Source: Burkholderia sp. (GTDB taxonomy: Bacteria > Pseudomonadota > Gammaproteobacteria > Burkholderiales > Burkholderiaceae). Taken from it: a stretch of 64,000 bases of DNA. The position numbers and the translations under genes were made by a program. Where the stretch lies: contig JAIRVP010000054.1 in the NCBI GenBank assembly GCA_031253835.1, positions 186,001 through 250,000 of the forward strand, written 5' to 3'. Under the pieces are notes generated by a model, which was not told the DNA's origin, made no database searches, and worked only from the letters and a program-made list of their open reading frames with translations. This document shows, in pieces, positions 1-9,339 of this stretch; the stretch's first letter is position 1; each line of letters begins with the position of its first letter.

Positions 1-46
1 CTGCGTCGTTTTCACGACGCGAGTGGGGGGTGTTGTCGTTGTGCAT
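1..46 (-). CDS. Start of a divergent gene cut by the window edge
   Basis: On the minus strand an ATG at 46 opens 15 codons (MHNDNTPHSRRENDA) that run off the left edge without a stop. An AGAAGGA ribosome-binding sequence sits just upstream of the ATG. This is probably the 5' end of a gene transcribed away from the alpha-2-macroglobulin gene. The fragment is too short to identify; it is hydrophilic, so there is no signal peptide in the visible part. Confidence 0.4.
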   Translation of the reverse strand, partial: MHNDNTPHSRRENDA

Positions 47-350
47 GTTTCCTTCTCTCGAACACCGGATTCGGGAAAACCACGCTTGATATTTCTCAAA
101 CATTGGCGCGGACCTGAAATGTACGCGCACAAATCGGATCGAACAATCTTTTTATAGTCCATTAAATGTTCCGCAATCCGAGACAATCGACATTTCGCTG
201 CATTTTTGTGTCGCCGGCGCGACAAATCTGCGGCACCGCCCCCCGTGTCGCATGCCGGCGACACACTGCGCACCGCGATGCGCGTGCATGACGGTCGGTT
301 AGAATCGCGTGCAATCAAACAGAAAGCTTCCCTCCGAGGGCAATCGAGCG
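47..350. other. Intergenic region between divergent genes
   Basis: About 300 bases with no convincing gene. The stretch around 80-175 is clearly more AT-rich than its surroundings and is the likely location of promoters for the divergent genes on each side. I could not fix a -35/-10 pair with confidence. Confidence 0.4.
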
Positions 351-3300
351 ATGAAGCAGCACGACAAACACAACAAAGAAGCGCATCAACCCAACCACAC
401 CACCGGGCTGCTCTGGCGCATCGGCGCCGTCGCGGTGCTCGGCGGCGCAGCGGCGCTGTCGCTGCACGCAGGCGCGGCGCGCACGGTGAGCGTGTCGCCG
501 CAAGGCACCGTCACCGAAGTCCGGCAGAGCGTCGTCAAGTTCGACGAACCGATGGTCGCGTTCGGCTCGGCCTCCGCGCCGAATCCCGCACGCGTGACCT
601 GTAACGACTCGACGGCCGCACGCGGCCAGGGTCACTGGCTCGACGACAAGACCTGGGTTTACGATTTCGAAAACGACCTGCCGCCCGGCGTGCGCTGCTC
701 GGTCGCGCTCAACGACGCACTGCGCTCGGTCGCCGGCAATGCGGCGAGCGGCCCGCGCCGCTTTACGTTCCAGACGGGCGGACCGTTCCCGGTGTCGGTA
801 CGCCCCGGCTCGCGCGAGATCGAGGAACACCAGGTCTTCGTGATGAAGCTGAACGGCCCGGCCGAGCCGCGTTCGGCACTCGCGAACATCTGGTGCGAAG
901 CGGCCGGCATCGGCAACCGCATTCCCGTCACGGCCGTCGACGACGATGCGCGCAATGCGCTGCTCGATCATTTCGGCCTGAAGAAGGAAGCCGCGCGCGT
1001 GCTGACGCTGTCGTGCGCGCAGGCACTGCCGGCGAGCGCGAAGATGCAGCTCGTATACGGCAAGGGTGTCGCGAGCCCGAGCGGCATCGCGAACGAAACC
1101 GAACGCCGCTTCGATTTCACCGTGCGTGCCCCGTTCGCCGCGAGCTTCTCGTGCGAACGCGAGAATGCGAAGGCGCCCTGCACGCCGCTGCGCCCGCTCA
1201 CGCTGACGTTCAACGCGCCGATCTCGCGCAAGCACGCGGAAGCGATCAAGCTGCGCGGCCCCGACGGCACGTTGAACCCGACCTTCGCGGCCGACGACCA
1301 CAGCGAGGAAGTGACGACCGTCACGTTCAACCCGCCGCTGCCCGCGCAGGCCGGCCTGACGATCGAGCTGCCGTCGGGCCTGCGCGACGTGACCGACCGC
1401 ACGCTGTCCAACGCCGACCTGTTCCCGCTGGCGACGCGTACCGCGCCGATGCCGCCGCTCGCGAAATTCTCGTCGGGCACGTTCGGGATCGTCGAGCGCT
1501 TCGCCGAACCCGATACGCCCGCGCTCGTGCCCGTCACGCTGCGCAACGTCGAGGCCGACCTGCATATCGCGGGCCTCAACGCGGGCGGCGCGCAATTCGC
1601 GAACCTGAAGGTCGAGAACGACACCGCGATCCGCCAGTGGATGCGCACCGTCGACCGCTTCGACAACTGGTCGATGACGGCCGGCTCGATCGACAGCCAG
1701 ATTCCCGGCCTGCTCGACCGCAAGGGGCAGCACCCCGTCTACGTGCCGCTCGAAGCCGGCGAAAAGCAGCCCGCGCCGAAGAACCGCCGTATCGACGTGC
1801 GCTCGCTGTCACTGCTCAAGGGCGAGCCCGGCGCGCAGACGCTGACGCTGCCGCCGGCCGATCCGAAAACACTGCGCCCGTTCGAAGTGGTCGGCGTGCC
1901 GATCGACAAGCCCGGCTTCTACGTGCTCGAACTCGCGTCGCCCGCGCTCGGCCGCTCGCTGCTCGCGAAGCCGTCGAGCATGTACGTGCGCACCACCGTG
2001 CTCGTCACGAACCTCGGCGTGCACCTGAAACAGGGCCGCGAGAACAACCTCGTGTGGGTCACGACGCTCGACAAGGGCAAACCGGTGCCGAACGCGCAGA
2101 TCCGCGTGTCGGACTGCAACGGCGACGAAATCGCGGCCGGCAAGACCGACGCGCAGGGCCTGCTGAAGATCGACGGGCCGTTCGAGCCGAAGCGCGCGTG
2201 CAGTTCGTCGGAGCAGCGTTACGACGACTACTTCGTGTCGGCCAGCGTCAACGATCCGAAGACGGGCCCCGACATGGCATTCGTCAGCTCGGGCTGGAAC
2301 CGCGGGATCGAATCGTGGCGCTTCAACGTGCCGACCGACACCGACAGCGCACCGACCGTGCGTGCGCATACGGTATTCGACCGCACGCTGCTGCGCGCCG
2401 GCGAAACCGTGTCGATGAAGCATTTCATCCGCACCGAAACGCTGCAGAGCCTCGCGTTCCCGTCGCAGTACCCGACGCGCGTGACGATCCGCCATCTCGG
2501 CACGGGCCAGACGTACAAGCTGCCGCTCACGTGGGCGGCCGACCACAGCGCGGACACGCAGTTCACGCTGCCGGCCGCCGCGAAGCTCGGCGAGTACAGC
2601 GTCGAGCTCGAAGGCGGCCCGGAAGATGCGCCGACGGCCACCTACTACAGCGGCAGCTTCCGCGTCGAGGCGTTCCGCCTGCCGGTGCTGAAAGGCTCGA
2701 TCGGCGCGCGCGACGCGCAGAAGAGCCCGCTCGTCGCCGTGAAGGAGGCGCCGCTCGCGGTGCAGATCGACTACGTGTCGGGCGGCGGCGCATCGAACCT
2801 GCCGGTGCAGGTGTCGGCGCTGATGAAATGGGCATCGCCGCCGTTCGCCGATCGCTTCGAGGACTTCAGCTTCACGCCGTATCGCCCCGACACGAGCGAC
2901 GGCAATGCCGACGACGATTCGCAGGACGGCGACAACGCGTCGTCGTCGAACCACGATCCCGACGCGACGAAGCTGATCGCCGACAAGCTGCCGCTGACGC
3001 TCGACCGCAACGGCGCGGGCTCGGTCACGCTGAAGGGCCTGCCCGACGTCGACGCGCCGAAGCGCATCGCGCTCGAAGCGACGTTCGCGGACCCGAACGG
3101 CGAAGTGCAGACGATTCGCGGCGACACGATCCTGTGGCCGGCCGCGGTGGTGGCCGGCATCAAGGCCGGCCGCTGGGTGTCGGTCGGCCAGCGCGTGCCG
3201 GTGCAGGCACTGGCGGTCGACCTGCAGGGCAAGCCGCGCGCGTCCGTGCCGATCGAGATCAAGGGCGTCGCGCACATCACGACGTCGTCGCGCAAGCGGA

Positions 3301-6300
3301 TGGTCGGCGGCTTCTATGCGTACGACAACAAGAGCGACACGCGCGACCTCGGCGTGCTGTGCTCGGGCAAGACCGACGACAAGGGCCGCATGGCCTGCGA
3401 CGCGACGCTCGAGCAGGCCGGCAACGTGCAGCTGATCGCGGTCGCGAAGGACGGCGACGGCCGCACGTCGAATGCATCGACGTCGGTGTGGGTCACGCGT
3501 GAAGACGAGCTCTGGTTCGGCGGCGACAACACCGACCGGATCGACGTGATTCCGGAGAAAACGTCGTACGAACCGGGCGAGACGGCCCGCTTCCAGGTGC
3601 GGATGCCGTTCCGCTATGCAACGGCGCTCGTCGCGGTCGAACGCGGCGGCGTGATGGAAACGCACATCGTCGAGCTGAACGGCAAGAACCCGACCGTCGA
3701 CCTGAAAGTCGGCGAATCGTGGGGGCCGAACGTGTACGTGTCGGTGCTCGCGCTGCGCGGCCGGATTCGCGAGGTACCGTGGTACTCGTTCTTCACGTGG
3801 GGCTGGAAAGCGCCGGTCGAATGGGCGCGCGCGTTCTGGCGCGAAGGCCGCCACTATGAAGCGCCGACCGCGTTCGTCGACCTGTCGAAGCCCGCGTTCC
3901 GCTACGGCCTCGGCGAAATCAAGGTCGGCACGGGCGTCCACCGTCTCGGCGTGACCGTGACGACCGACGCGACGCGCTACACGGTGCGCAGCAAGGCGCA
4001 GGCGCACGTGAAGGTCACGCTGCCGAACGGCCAGCCCGCGCCGGCCGGCACGCAGATCGCGGTCGCGGCCGTCGACGAGGCGCTGCTCGAACTGATGCCG
4101 AACAACAGCTGGGACCTGCTCGACGCGATGCTGCGCCGGCGCGCGTACGGCGTCGAGACGGCCACCGCGCAGATGGAAATCGTCGGCCGCCGCCACTTCG
4201 GCCGCAAGGCCGTACCGGCCGGCGGCGGCGGCGGCAGCGCGCCAACGCGCGAGCTGTTCGACACGCTGCTGCTGTGGAACCCGCGCGTGACGCTCGACGC
4301 CAACGGCAGCGCGACCGTCGAGGTGCCGCTGAACGACGCACTCACGCGCTTCCGGATCGTCGCGATCGCGGCGGTCGGCCCCGACCGCTTCGGCACGGGC
4401 AGCACGTCGATCCGCAGCACGCAGGATCTGCAGCTGATCTCCGGCCTGCCGCCGCTCGTGCGCGAAGGCGACGCGTTCCGTGCGCAGGTCACGCTGCGCA
4501 ACACGACCGACCGCGCGATGCAGGTCGTCGTGACGCCGCGCGTGACGGGCCTCGACGTCGCACCGCAAACCGTGTCGCTCGCGGCCAATACGGCGACCGA
4601 GGTCGCGTGGACGATCACCGTGCCCGAGCAGGCGCTCGACGCGGCCGGTGCGCTGAACTGGCGCATCGAGGCGGCCGAGCAAGGCGGCAAGCGTGCGTCC
4701 GACGCGCTGGCGGTCGCGCAGAAGGTCGTGCCCGCGCTGCCGGTGACCGTGCAGCAGGCGACGCTCGCGCAGGTCGACGGCGCGCTGACGGTGCCCGTGT
4801 CGGCCCCGGCCGGCGCCGTGAACAACGCGCAGGGCTCGCCGCGCGGCGGCATCGCCGTGTCGCTGCAGTCGAAGCTCGCCGACGGCCTGCCCGGCGTGCG
4901 ACGATGGTTCGAGCGCTATCCGTACCGCTGCCTCGAACAGCAGACGTCGCGCGCGATCGGGCTGCGCGACCCGGCGCAATGGCAGGCGCTGGTCGCCCGC
5001 ATGCCCGTCTACCTCGACGGCGACGGGCTCGCGAGCTACTTCCCGCCGTCGTCCGACGATTCGCACCACGGCAGCCCGACGCTGTCGTCGTACCTGCTCG
5101 TGGTGTCGGACGAAGCCAGCCGCCTCGACCCGCGCTTCGCGCTGCCGGAAGACCTGCGCACGCAGCTCGAGGCCGGGCTCGCGCGCTTCGTCGACGGCCG
5201 CATCGAGCGCAACGCGTGGGCGCCGCGCCAGGACCGCGACCTGCGCAAGCTCGCCGCGATCGAGGCGCTGTCGCGCTACGGCGCCGCACAAGGCCGCATG
5301 CTCGGCTCGATCGAGATCGCGCCGAACCAGTGGCCGACGTCGGCCGTGATCGACTATCACGCGATCCTGACGCGCGTGAAGGACATCCCGCAACGCGACG
5401 AGAAACGCGCGCAGGTCGAACAGATCCTGCGCGCGCGCCTCACGTACCAGGGCACGCAGCTCGTGTTCTCGACCGCGCGCGACGACGACCTGTGGTGGCT
5501 GATGACCAGCAACGAGACCAACGCGGCGCGTCTCGCGCTGGAATTCGCGGGCGACCCGGCGTGGAAGGACGAGATGCCGCGCGTGACGGCCGGCCTGCTC
5601 GCGCTGCAGCGCCAGGGCGCATGGCAGACGACGACGTCGAACGCACTCGGGCTGCTCGCGGTCGAGCGCTTCTCGCGCACCTACGAAAGCACGCCGGTCG
5701 CCGGCGCGACGAAGGTCGCGCTGGGCGGCGACGAACGCTCGATCTCGTGGTCGCAGGCACCGGCGCCTGCCGACACGCCGGCGTCGGCCACCGCCGCGAC
5801 CCGCGCCGCCGCCGCGCGCAGCGTGATGCTGCCGTGGCCGCGCGCGTCGCAAGCGCCGGCCACGCTGTCCGTCACACAGGACGGCACGGGCCGCCCGTGG
5901 GCGACGGTCGAGAGCCTCGCGGCGGTGCCGCTGCGGGCGCCGTTCGCGGCCGGCTACCGGATCACGAAGACCGTCACGCCGGTGTCGCCGGCCGTCAAGG
6001 GCGTGCTGACGCGTGGCGACGTCGTGCGCGTGCATCTCGACATCGATGCGCAGAGCGACATGACGTGGGTCGCCGTCAACGATCCGATCCCGGCCGGCGC
6101 GACGATTCTCGGCTCGGGCCTCGGCCGCGATTCCGAAGCGGCGACGCAGGGCGAGAAGACGCCGGACGGCGCATGGCCGGCGTTCATCGAGCGCGATTTC
6201 GACGGCTACCGCGCGTACTACGACTATCTGCCGAAGGGCAAATTCTCGGTCGAGTACACGGTGCGGCTGAACAACGTCGGCACGTTCGGGCTGCCGCCGA

Positions 6301-6389
6301 CGCGCGTCGAGGCGCTGTACGCGCCGTCCGTGTACGGCCTGTGGCCGAACCCGCCGATGACCGTGAAGGCGGCCGACGCGGGCAAGTAA
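351..6389 (+). CDS. Alpha-2-macroglobulin family protein (YfhM-like)
   Basis: Large bacterial alpha-2-macroglobulin, about 2012 residues, expected in the periplasm, where this family traps proteases that attack the cell envelope. The thioester motif C-L-E-Q is present at about residues 1527-1530, so it belongs to the thioester-containing branch that covalently captures proteases. The N-terminus has one hydrophobic segment (about residues 20-42) after a charged stretch. I see no lipobox cysteine, unlike E. coli YfhM, so it may be anchored by that helix. I chose the ATG at 351; an upstream GTG at 309 is possible. pbpC begins about 10 bases after its stop. That pairing is conserved in many proteobacteria and links protease defence to peptidoglycan repair. 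Family call is firm; the anchoring mode is inferred. Confidence 0.93.
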   Translation: MKQHDKHNKEAHQPNHTTGLLWRIGAVAVLGGAAALSLHAGAARTVSVSPQGTVTEVRQSVVKFDEPMVAFGSASAPNPARVTCNDSTAARGQGHWLDDKTWVYDFENDLPPGVRCSVALNDALRSVAGNAASGPRRFTFQTGGPFPVSVRPGSREIEEHQVFVMKLNGPAEPRSALANIWCEAAGIGNRIPVTAVDDDARNALLDHFGLKKEAARVLTLSCAQALPASAKMQLVYGKGVASPSGIANETERRFDFTVRAPFAASFSCERENAKAPCTPLRPLTLTFNAPISRKHAEAIKLRGPDGTLNPTFAADDHSEEVTTVTFNPPLPAQAGLTIELPSGLRDVTDRTLSNADLFPLATRTAPMPPLAKFSSGTFGIVERFAEPDTPALVPVTLRNVEADLHIAGLNAGGAQFANLKVENDTAIRQWMRTVDRFDNWSMTAGSIDSQIPGLLDRKGQHPVYVPLEAGEKQPAPKNRRIDVRSLSLLKGEPGAQTLTLPPADPKTLRPFEVVGVPIDKPGFYVLELASPALGRSLLAKPSSMYVRTTVLVTNLGVHLKQGRENNLVWVTTLDKGKPVPNAQIRVSDCNGDEIAAGKTDAQGLLKIDGPFEPKRACSSSEQRYDDYFVSASVNDPKTGPDMAFVSSGWNRGIESWRFNVPTDTDSAPTVRAHTVFDRTLLRAGETVSMKHFIRTETLQSLAFPSQYPTRVTIRHLGTGQTYKLPLTWAADHSADTQFTLPAAAKLGEYSVELEGGPEDAPTATYYSGSFRVEAFRLPVLKGSIGARDAQKSPLVAVKEAPLAVQIDYVSGGGASNLPVQVSALMKWASPPFADRFEDFSFTPYRPDTSDGNADDDSQDGDNASSSNHDPDATKLIADKLPLTLDRNGAGSVTLKGLPDVDAPKRIALEATFADPNGEVQTIRGDTILWPAAVVAGIKAGRWVSVGQRVPVQALAVDLQGKPRASVPIEIKGVAHITTSSRKRMVGGFYAYDNKSDTRDLGVLCSGKTDDKGRMACDATLEQAGNVQLIAVAKDGDGRTSNASTSVWVTREDELWFGGDNTDRIDVIPEKTSYEPGETARFQVRMPFRYATALVAVERGGVMETHIVELNGKNPTVDLKVGESWGPNVYVSVLALRGRIREVPWYSFFTWGWKAPVEWARAFWREGRHYEAPTAFVDLSKPAFRYGLGEIKVGTGVHRLGVTVTTDATRYTVRSKAQAHVKVTLPNGQPAPAGTQIAVAAVDEALLELMPNNSWDLLDAMLRRRAYGVETATAQMEIVGRRHFGRKAVPAGGGGGSAPTRELFDTLLLWNPRVTLDANGSATVEVPLNDALTRFRIVAIAAVGPDRFGTGSTSIRSTQDLQLISGLPPLVREGDAFRAQVTLRNTTDRAMQVVVTPRVTGLDVAPQTVSLAANTATEVAWTITVPEQALDAAGALNWRIEAAEQGGKRASDALAVAQKVVPALPVTVQQATLAQVDGALTVPVSAPAGAVNNAQGSPRGGIAVSLQSKLADGLPGVRRWFERYPYRCLEQQTSRAIGLRDPAQWQALVARMPVYLDGDGLASYFPPSSDDSHHGSPTLSSYLLVVSDEASRLDPRFALPEDLRTQLEAGLARFVDGRIERNAWAPRQDRDLRKLAAIEALSRYGAAQGRMLGSIEIAPNQWPTSAVIDYHAILTRVKDIPQRDEKRAQVEQILRARLTYQGTQLVFSTARDDDLWWLMTSNETNAARLALEFAGDPAWKDEMPRVTAGLLALQRQGAWQTTTSNALGLLAVERFSRTYESTPVAGATKVALGGDERSISWSQAPAPADTPASATAATRAAAARSVMLPWPRASQAPATLSVTQDGTGRPWATVESLAAVPLRAPFAAGYRITKTVTPVSPAVKGVLTRGDVVRVHLDIDAQSDMTWVAVNDPIPAGATILGSGLGRDSEAATQGEKTPDGAWPAFIERDFDGYRAYYDYLPKGKFSVEYTVRLNNVGTFGLPPTRVEALYAPSVYGLWPNPPMTVKAADAGK

Positions 6390-6399
6390 CGAGACCGTG

Positions 6400-8637
6400 A
6401 TGATCGATCTGGCATGGCCGCGGCCGGCGCGTTTCGCCGGCCGCGCATTCGTCGCCGTCGTGCTGGCTGCACCGCTGGTCGCGCATGCGCTGCCCGGCTA
6501 CGACGACGTGCGCCGCAACTGGCGCAGTTCCGACTGGGTGCTGCTCGCGCGCGACGGCACGCCGCTGCAACGCACGCGCGTCGACCTCACCGAGCGGCGC
6601 GGCGACTGGGTGTCGCTCGCGGATGTATCGCCCGCGTTCCGCGAGGCAATCGTCGTGTCCGAGGACAAGCGCTTCTACGAACACAGCGGCGTCGACTGGC
6701 GCGGGATCGCCGGCGCCGCATGGGGCAACCTGTGGAACGAGCGCACGCGCGGCGCGTCGACCGTCACGATGCAGCTTGCCGGGCTGCTCAGCGATTCGCC
6801 GCGCCGCTCGGGCCAGCGCTCGCTGCCGCAGAAGGCCACGCAGGCGATGAACGCGCTGCTGCTCGAACGCGGCTGGCGCAAGGACCAGATCCTCGAGGCA
6901 TACCTGAACCTGGTGCCGTTCCGCGGCGAGACGGTCGGGCTCGGCGCGCTGTCGCAGGTGCTGTTCGGCAAGGCGCCGTCGGGCCTCGACGCTCGCGAAG
7001 CCGCGATCGCGGCCGCGCTCGTGCGCGCGCCCAACGCGGCACCCGCGAAGATCGCCGAGCGCGCGTGCCGGATCCTGCGCGACATGCATGCCGAACAGGC
7101 GTGCGCGTCGCTCGACGGCTACGTGCAGCTCGTCGTCGCGCGCCCGGCCAACGCGGCGCGCGACGACGGCGCCGCCCTCGCGCCGCACTTCGCGCGACGC
7201 ATTGCGGCCGAGGTCAAGCCGGCCGCAGGCGCGCAGGTGCGCACGACGCTCGATGCGCCGCTGCAGCGCTTCGCGCGCGACACGCTGGTGCGCGCGCTGA
7301 CCGAACTCAACGCGCCCGCGCACCGGCGCAACGTGCAGGACGGCGCGGTCGTCGTGATCGACAACGCGACCGGCGAGATTCGCGCGTGGGTCGGATCGTC
7401 GGGCGCACTGTCGAGCGCGCGCGACGTCGATGCCGTGCTCGCGCCGCGTCAGGCCGGCTCGACGCTCAAGCCGTTCCTGTACGCGCAAGCGCTCGACGAG
7501 AAACGGCTGACGGCCGCGTCGCTGCTCGACGACGCGCCGATCAACCTCGCCGCCGGCGGCGGCCTGTACATTCCGCAGAACTACGACAAGGATTTCAAGG
7601 GCTGGGTGAGCGTGCGCAGCGCGCTCGGCGGCTCGCTGAACGTGCCGGCCGTGCGCACGCTCGTGCTCGTCACACCGCACCGCTTCGCGCGCACGCTGAC
7701 GGCGCTCGGCCTGCCGCTCGCGCAGGAAGGCGACTACTACGGCTTCAGCCTCGCGCTCGGCAGCGCCGACGTCACGCTGCTGTCGCTGACCAATGCCTAT
7801 CGCGCGCTCGCGAACGGCGGCGTCGCGCGCCAGGTCGCCGACCTGCCCGTACCGGCACCGGCGTCCGGCGCGTCGGCCGCCGCGCGTACGGACGGCGGCA
7901 CGCGCGTGTTCAGCGAGGCGGCCAGTTTCGTCGTCACCGACATCCTGTCCGACAACAACGCGCGCGTCCGCACGTTCGGCTTCGACAACCCGCTCGCGAC
8001 GCGCTTCTTCTCGGCGGTGAAGACGGGCACGAGCAAGGACATGCGCGACAACTGGACCGTCGGCTACACGTCGCGCTATACGGTCGGCGTGTGGGTCGGC
8101 AATGCGGACGGCTCGCCGATGTGGGACGTGTCGGGCGTCACGGGCGCGTCGCCGGTGTGGTCGGCCGTGGTCGGGTACCTGCACCGCGACCTGCCGAGCC
8201 GTGCGCCGCGCGCGCCGGCCGGCGTCGAGACGCGCCGCATCGCGTTCGAGCGCGACATCGAGCCGGCACGCAACGAGTGGTTTCTCGCGGGGACAGCGGT
8301 CGACACGATCCGGCTCGCGGCGCCCGTCACGCCGGGCAAGGACGGCGCGCGCGCGCCGCTGACGATCGGCGCCCCGACCGACGGCACGATCTTCGCGATC
8401 GACCCCGACATTCCGCCGAAGAATCAGCGCATCTGGTTCGAGCGTTCGGCCGGGCACGCGACGAAGTTCGCGTGGCGGCTCGACGACAAGGTGATCGGGC
8501 ATGCCGATCGCATCGCGTGGCTGCCGTGGCCGGGACGGCACCGGCTCGAGCTCGTCGATGCGCGCGGCAACGTCGCGGATGCGATCCGCTTCGAGGTGCG
8601 CGGCGCATTCGCGAAGGCGGGCGCGCGCAAGCCCTGA
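6400..8637 (+). CDS. pbpC: Penicillin-binding protein 1C
   Basis: Bifunctional class A penicillin-binding protein of about 745 residues that polymerises glycan strands and carries a transpeptidase domain. An N-terminal membrane or signal segment (about 10-30) is followed by a GT51 glycosyltransferase domain with the EDKRFYEHSGVDW motif. The transpeptidase domain has S-T-L-K (S354, K357), an SLN motif and K-T-G-T. The C-terminal part matches the PbpC-specific BiPBP_C region. An adjacent GTG at 6397 is an alternative start, but ATG 6400 is better spaced from a weak GAG. It lies directly downstream of the alpha-2-macroglobulin gene, probably in one transcript. Confidence 0.94.
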   Translation: MIDLAWPRPARFAGRAFVAVVLAAPLVAHALPGYDDVRRNWRSSDWVLLARDGTPLQRTRVDLTERRGDWVSLADVSPAFREAIVVSEDKRFYEHSGVDWRGIAGAAWGNLWNERTRGASTVTMQLAGLLSDSPRRSGQRSLPQKATQAMNALLLERGWRKDQILEAYLNLVPFRGETVGLGALSQVLFGKAPSGLDAREAAIAAALVRAPNAAPAKIAERACRILRDMHAEQACASLDGYVQLVVARPANAARDDGAALAPHFARRIAAEVKPAAGAQVRTTLDAPLQRFARDTLVRALTELNAPAHRRNVQDGAVVVIDNATGEIRAWVGSSGALSSARDVDAVLAPRQAGSTLKPFLYAQALDEKRLTAASLLDDAPINLAAGGGLYIPQNYDKDFKGWVSVRSALGGSLNVPAVRTLVLVTPHRFARTLTALGLPLAQEGDYYGFSLALGSADVTLLSLTNAYRALANGGVARQVADLPVPAPASGASAAARTDGGTRVFSEAASFVVTDILSDNNARVRTFGFDNPLATRFFSAVKTGTSKDMRDNWTVGYTSRYTVGVWVGNADGSPMWDVSGVTGASPVWSAVVGYLHRDLPSRAPRAPAGVETRRIAFERDIEPARNEWFLAGTAVDTIRLAAPVTPGKDGARAPLTIGAPTDGTIFAIDPDIPPKNQRIWFERSAGHATKFAWRLDDKVIGHADRIAWLPWPGRHRLELVDARGNVADAIRFEVRGAFAKAGARKP

Positions 8638-8646
8638 GCAATCGGA

Positions 8647-8665
8647 CCGGCCGCTTACTGGCCGG
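8647..8665. terminator. Short hairpin between convergent pbpC and lemA
   Basis: CCGGCC and GGCCGG arms separated by 8 nt span the end of lemA, just past the pbpC stop. There is no T-run, so termination here is only plausible. Confidence 0.3.
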
Positions 8666-9275
8666 CCGTATTCGGCTTCGGCGGCTGGGCGGAGAAGTCG
8701 AGCGCCGGCGCGGTCGAGATCGCGGCTTCGTTCGTGACGCTGAAGTTCGGGCGCGGCGGGTAGCCGAAGATCTTCGCGATCACGACGCCCGGGAACTGGC
8801 GGATCTGCACGTTGTAGCGCTGCACCGTCTTGATGTACCGGCCGCGCGCGACCGCGATGCGGTTTTCCGTGCCTTCGAGCTGCGTCTGCAGGTCGCGGAA
8901 CGCTTCGTTCGCCTTCAGCTCCGGGTAACGCTCGGATACCACCATCAGCCGGCTCAGCGCGACCGACAGCTCGCCCTGGCGCTGGTCGAACGCCGCGAGC
9001 GCGGCCGGGTCCTTCGCCATCTCCGGCGTCATCTGCACGCTGCCCACGCGTGCGCGGGCCGACGCCACTTCGGTCAGCACGCGCGCCTCGTGCGACGCGT
9101 AGCCCTTCACCGACGCGGCCAGGTTCGGCACGAGATCGGCGCGGCGCTGGTACTGGTTCAGCACTTCGGACCACGCGGCATTGATGTCCTCGTCGGACGA
9201 CTGGATCGCGTTATAGCCGCACCCCGCGAGCGGAGCCAGCACGCAGCACACGAGCAGGATTCGAAACCATTTCAT
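8655..9275 (-). CDS. lemA: LemA family lipoprotein
   Basis: LemA family protein, about 206 residues. The start at 9275 gives MKWFRILLVCC followed by lipobox L-A-G-C (residues 16-19), so it is probably a lipoprotein. The core is helical and coiled-coil-like, with the family hallmarks WSEVLNQYQRRADLVPNL and LMVVSERYPELKANEAF. LemA proteins are membrane-associated with no agreed biochemical activity and are very often encoded beside TPM-domain proteins. Here the TPM gene ends 64 bp upstream on the same strand, so the pair likely forms an operon and acts together at the envelope. Confidence 0.92.
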   Translation of the reverse strand: MKWFRILLVCCVLAPLAGCGYNAIQSSDEDINAAWSEVLNQYQRRADLVPNLAASVKGYASHEARVLTEVASARARVGSVQMTPEMAKDPAALAAFDQRQGELSVALSRLMVVSERYPELKANEAFRDLQTQLEGTENRIAVARGRYIKTVQRYNVQIRQFPGVVIAKIFGYPPRPNFSVTNEAAISTAPALDFSAQPPKPNTAGQ

Positions 9276-9339
9276 TGTTGGTGACTTCCGGTTGAACGCT
9301 CCGGACGGAGCGGTAGATGAAAGGAAATGCGCGCGGCGG

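Noticed and set aside
1809..6035. A 1408-codon open frame antisense to the alpha-2-macroglobulin gene
   Set aside because: It is a by-product of high GC content; the product is Arg/Ala/His-rich with no domain, and the plus-strand gene is clearly real.
6184..9174. Very long minus-strand open frame across pbpC and lemA
   Set aside because: Only its far end shares bases with real genes in another frame; composition is arginine-rich and no family is recognisable.
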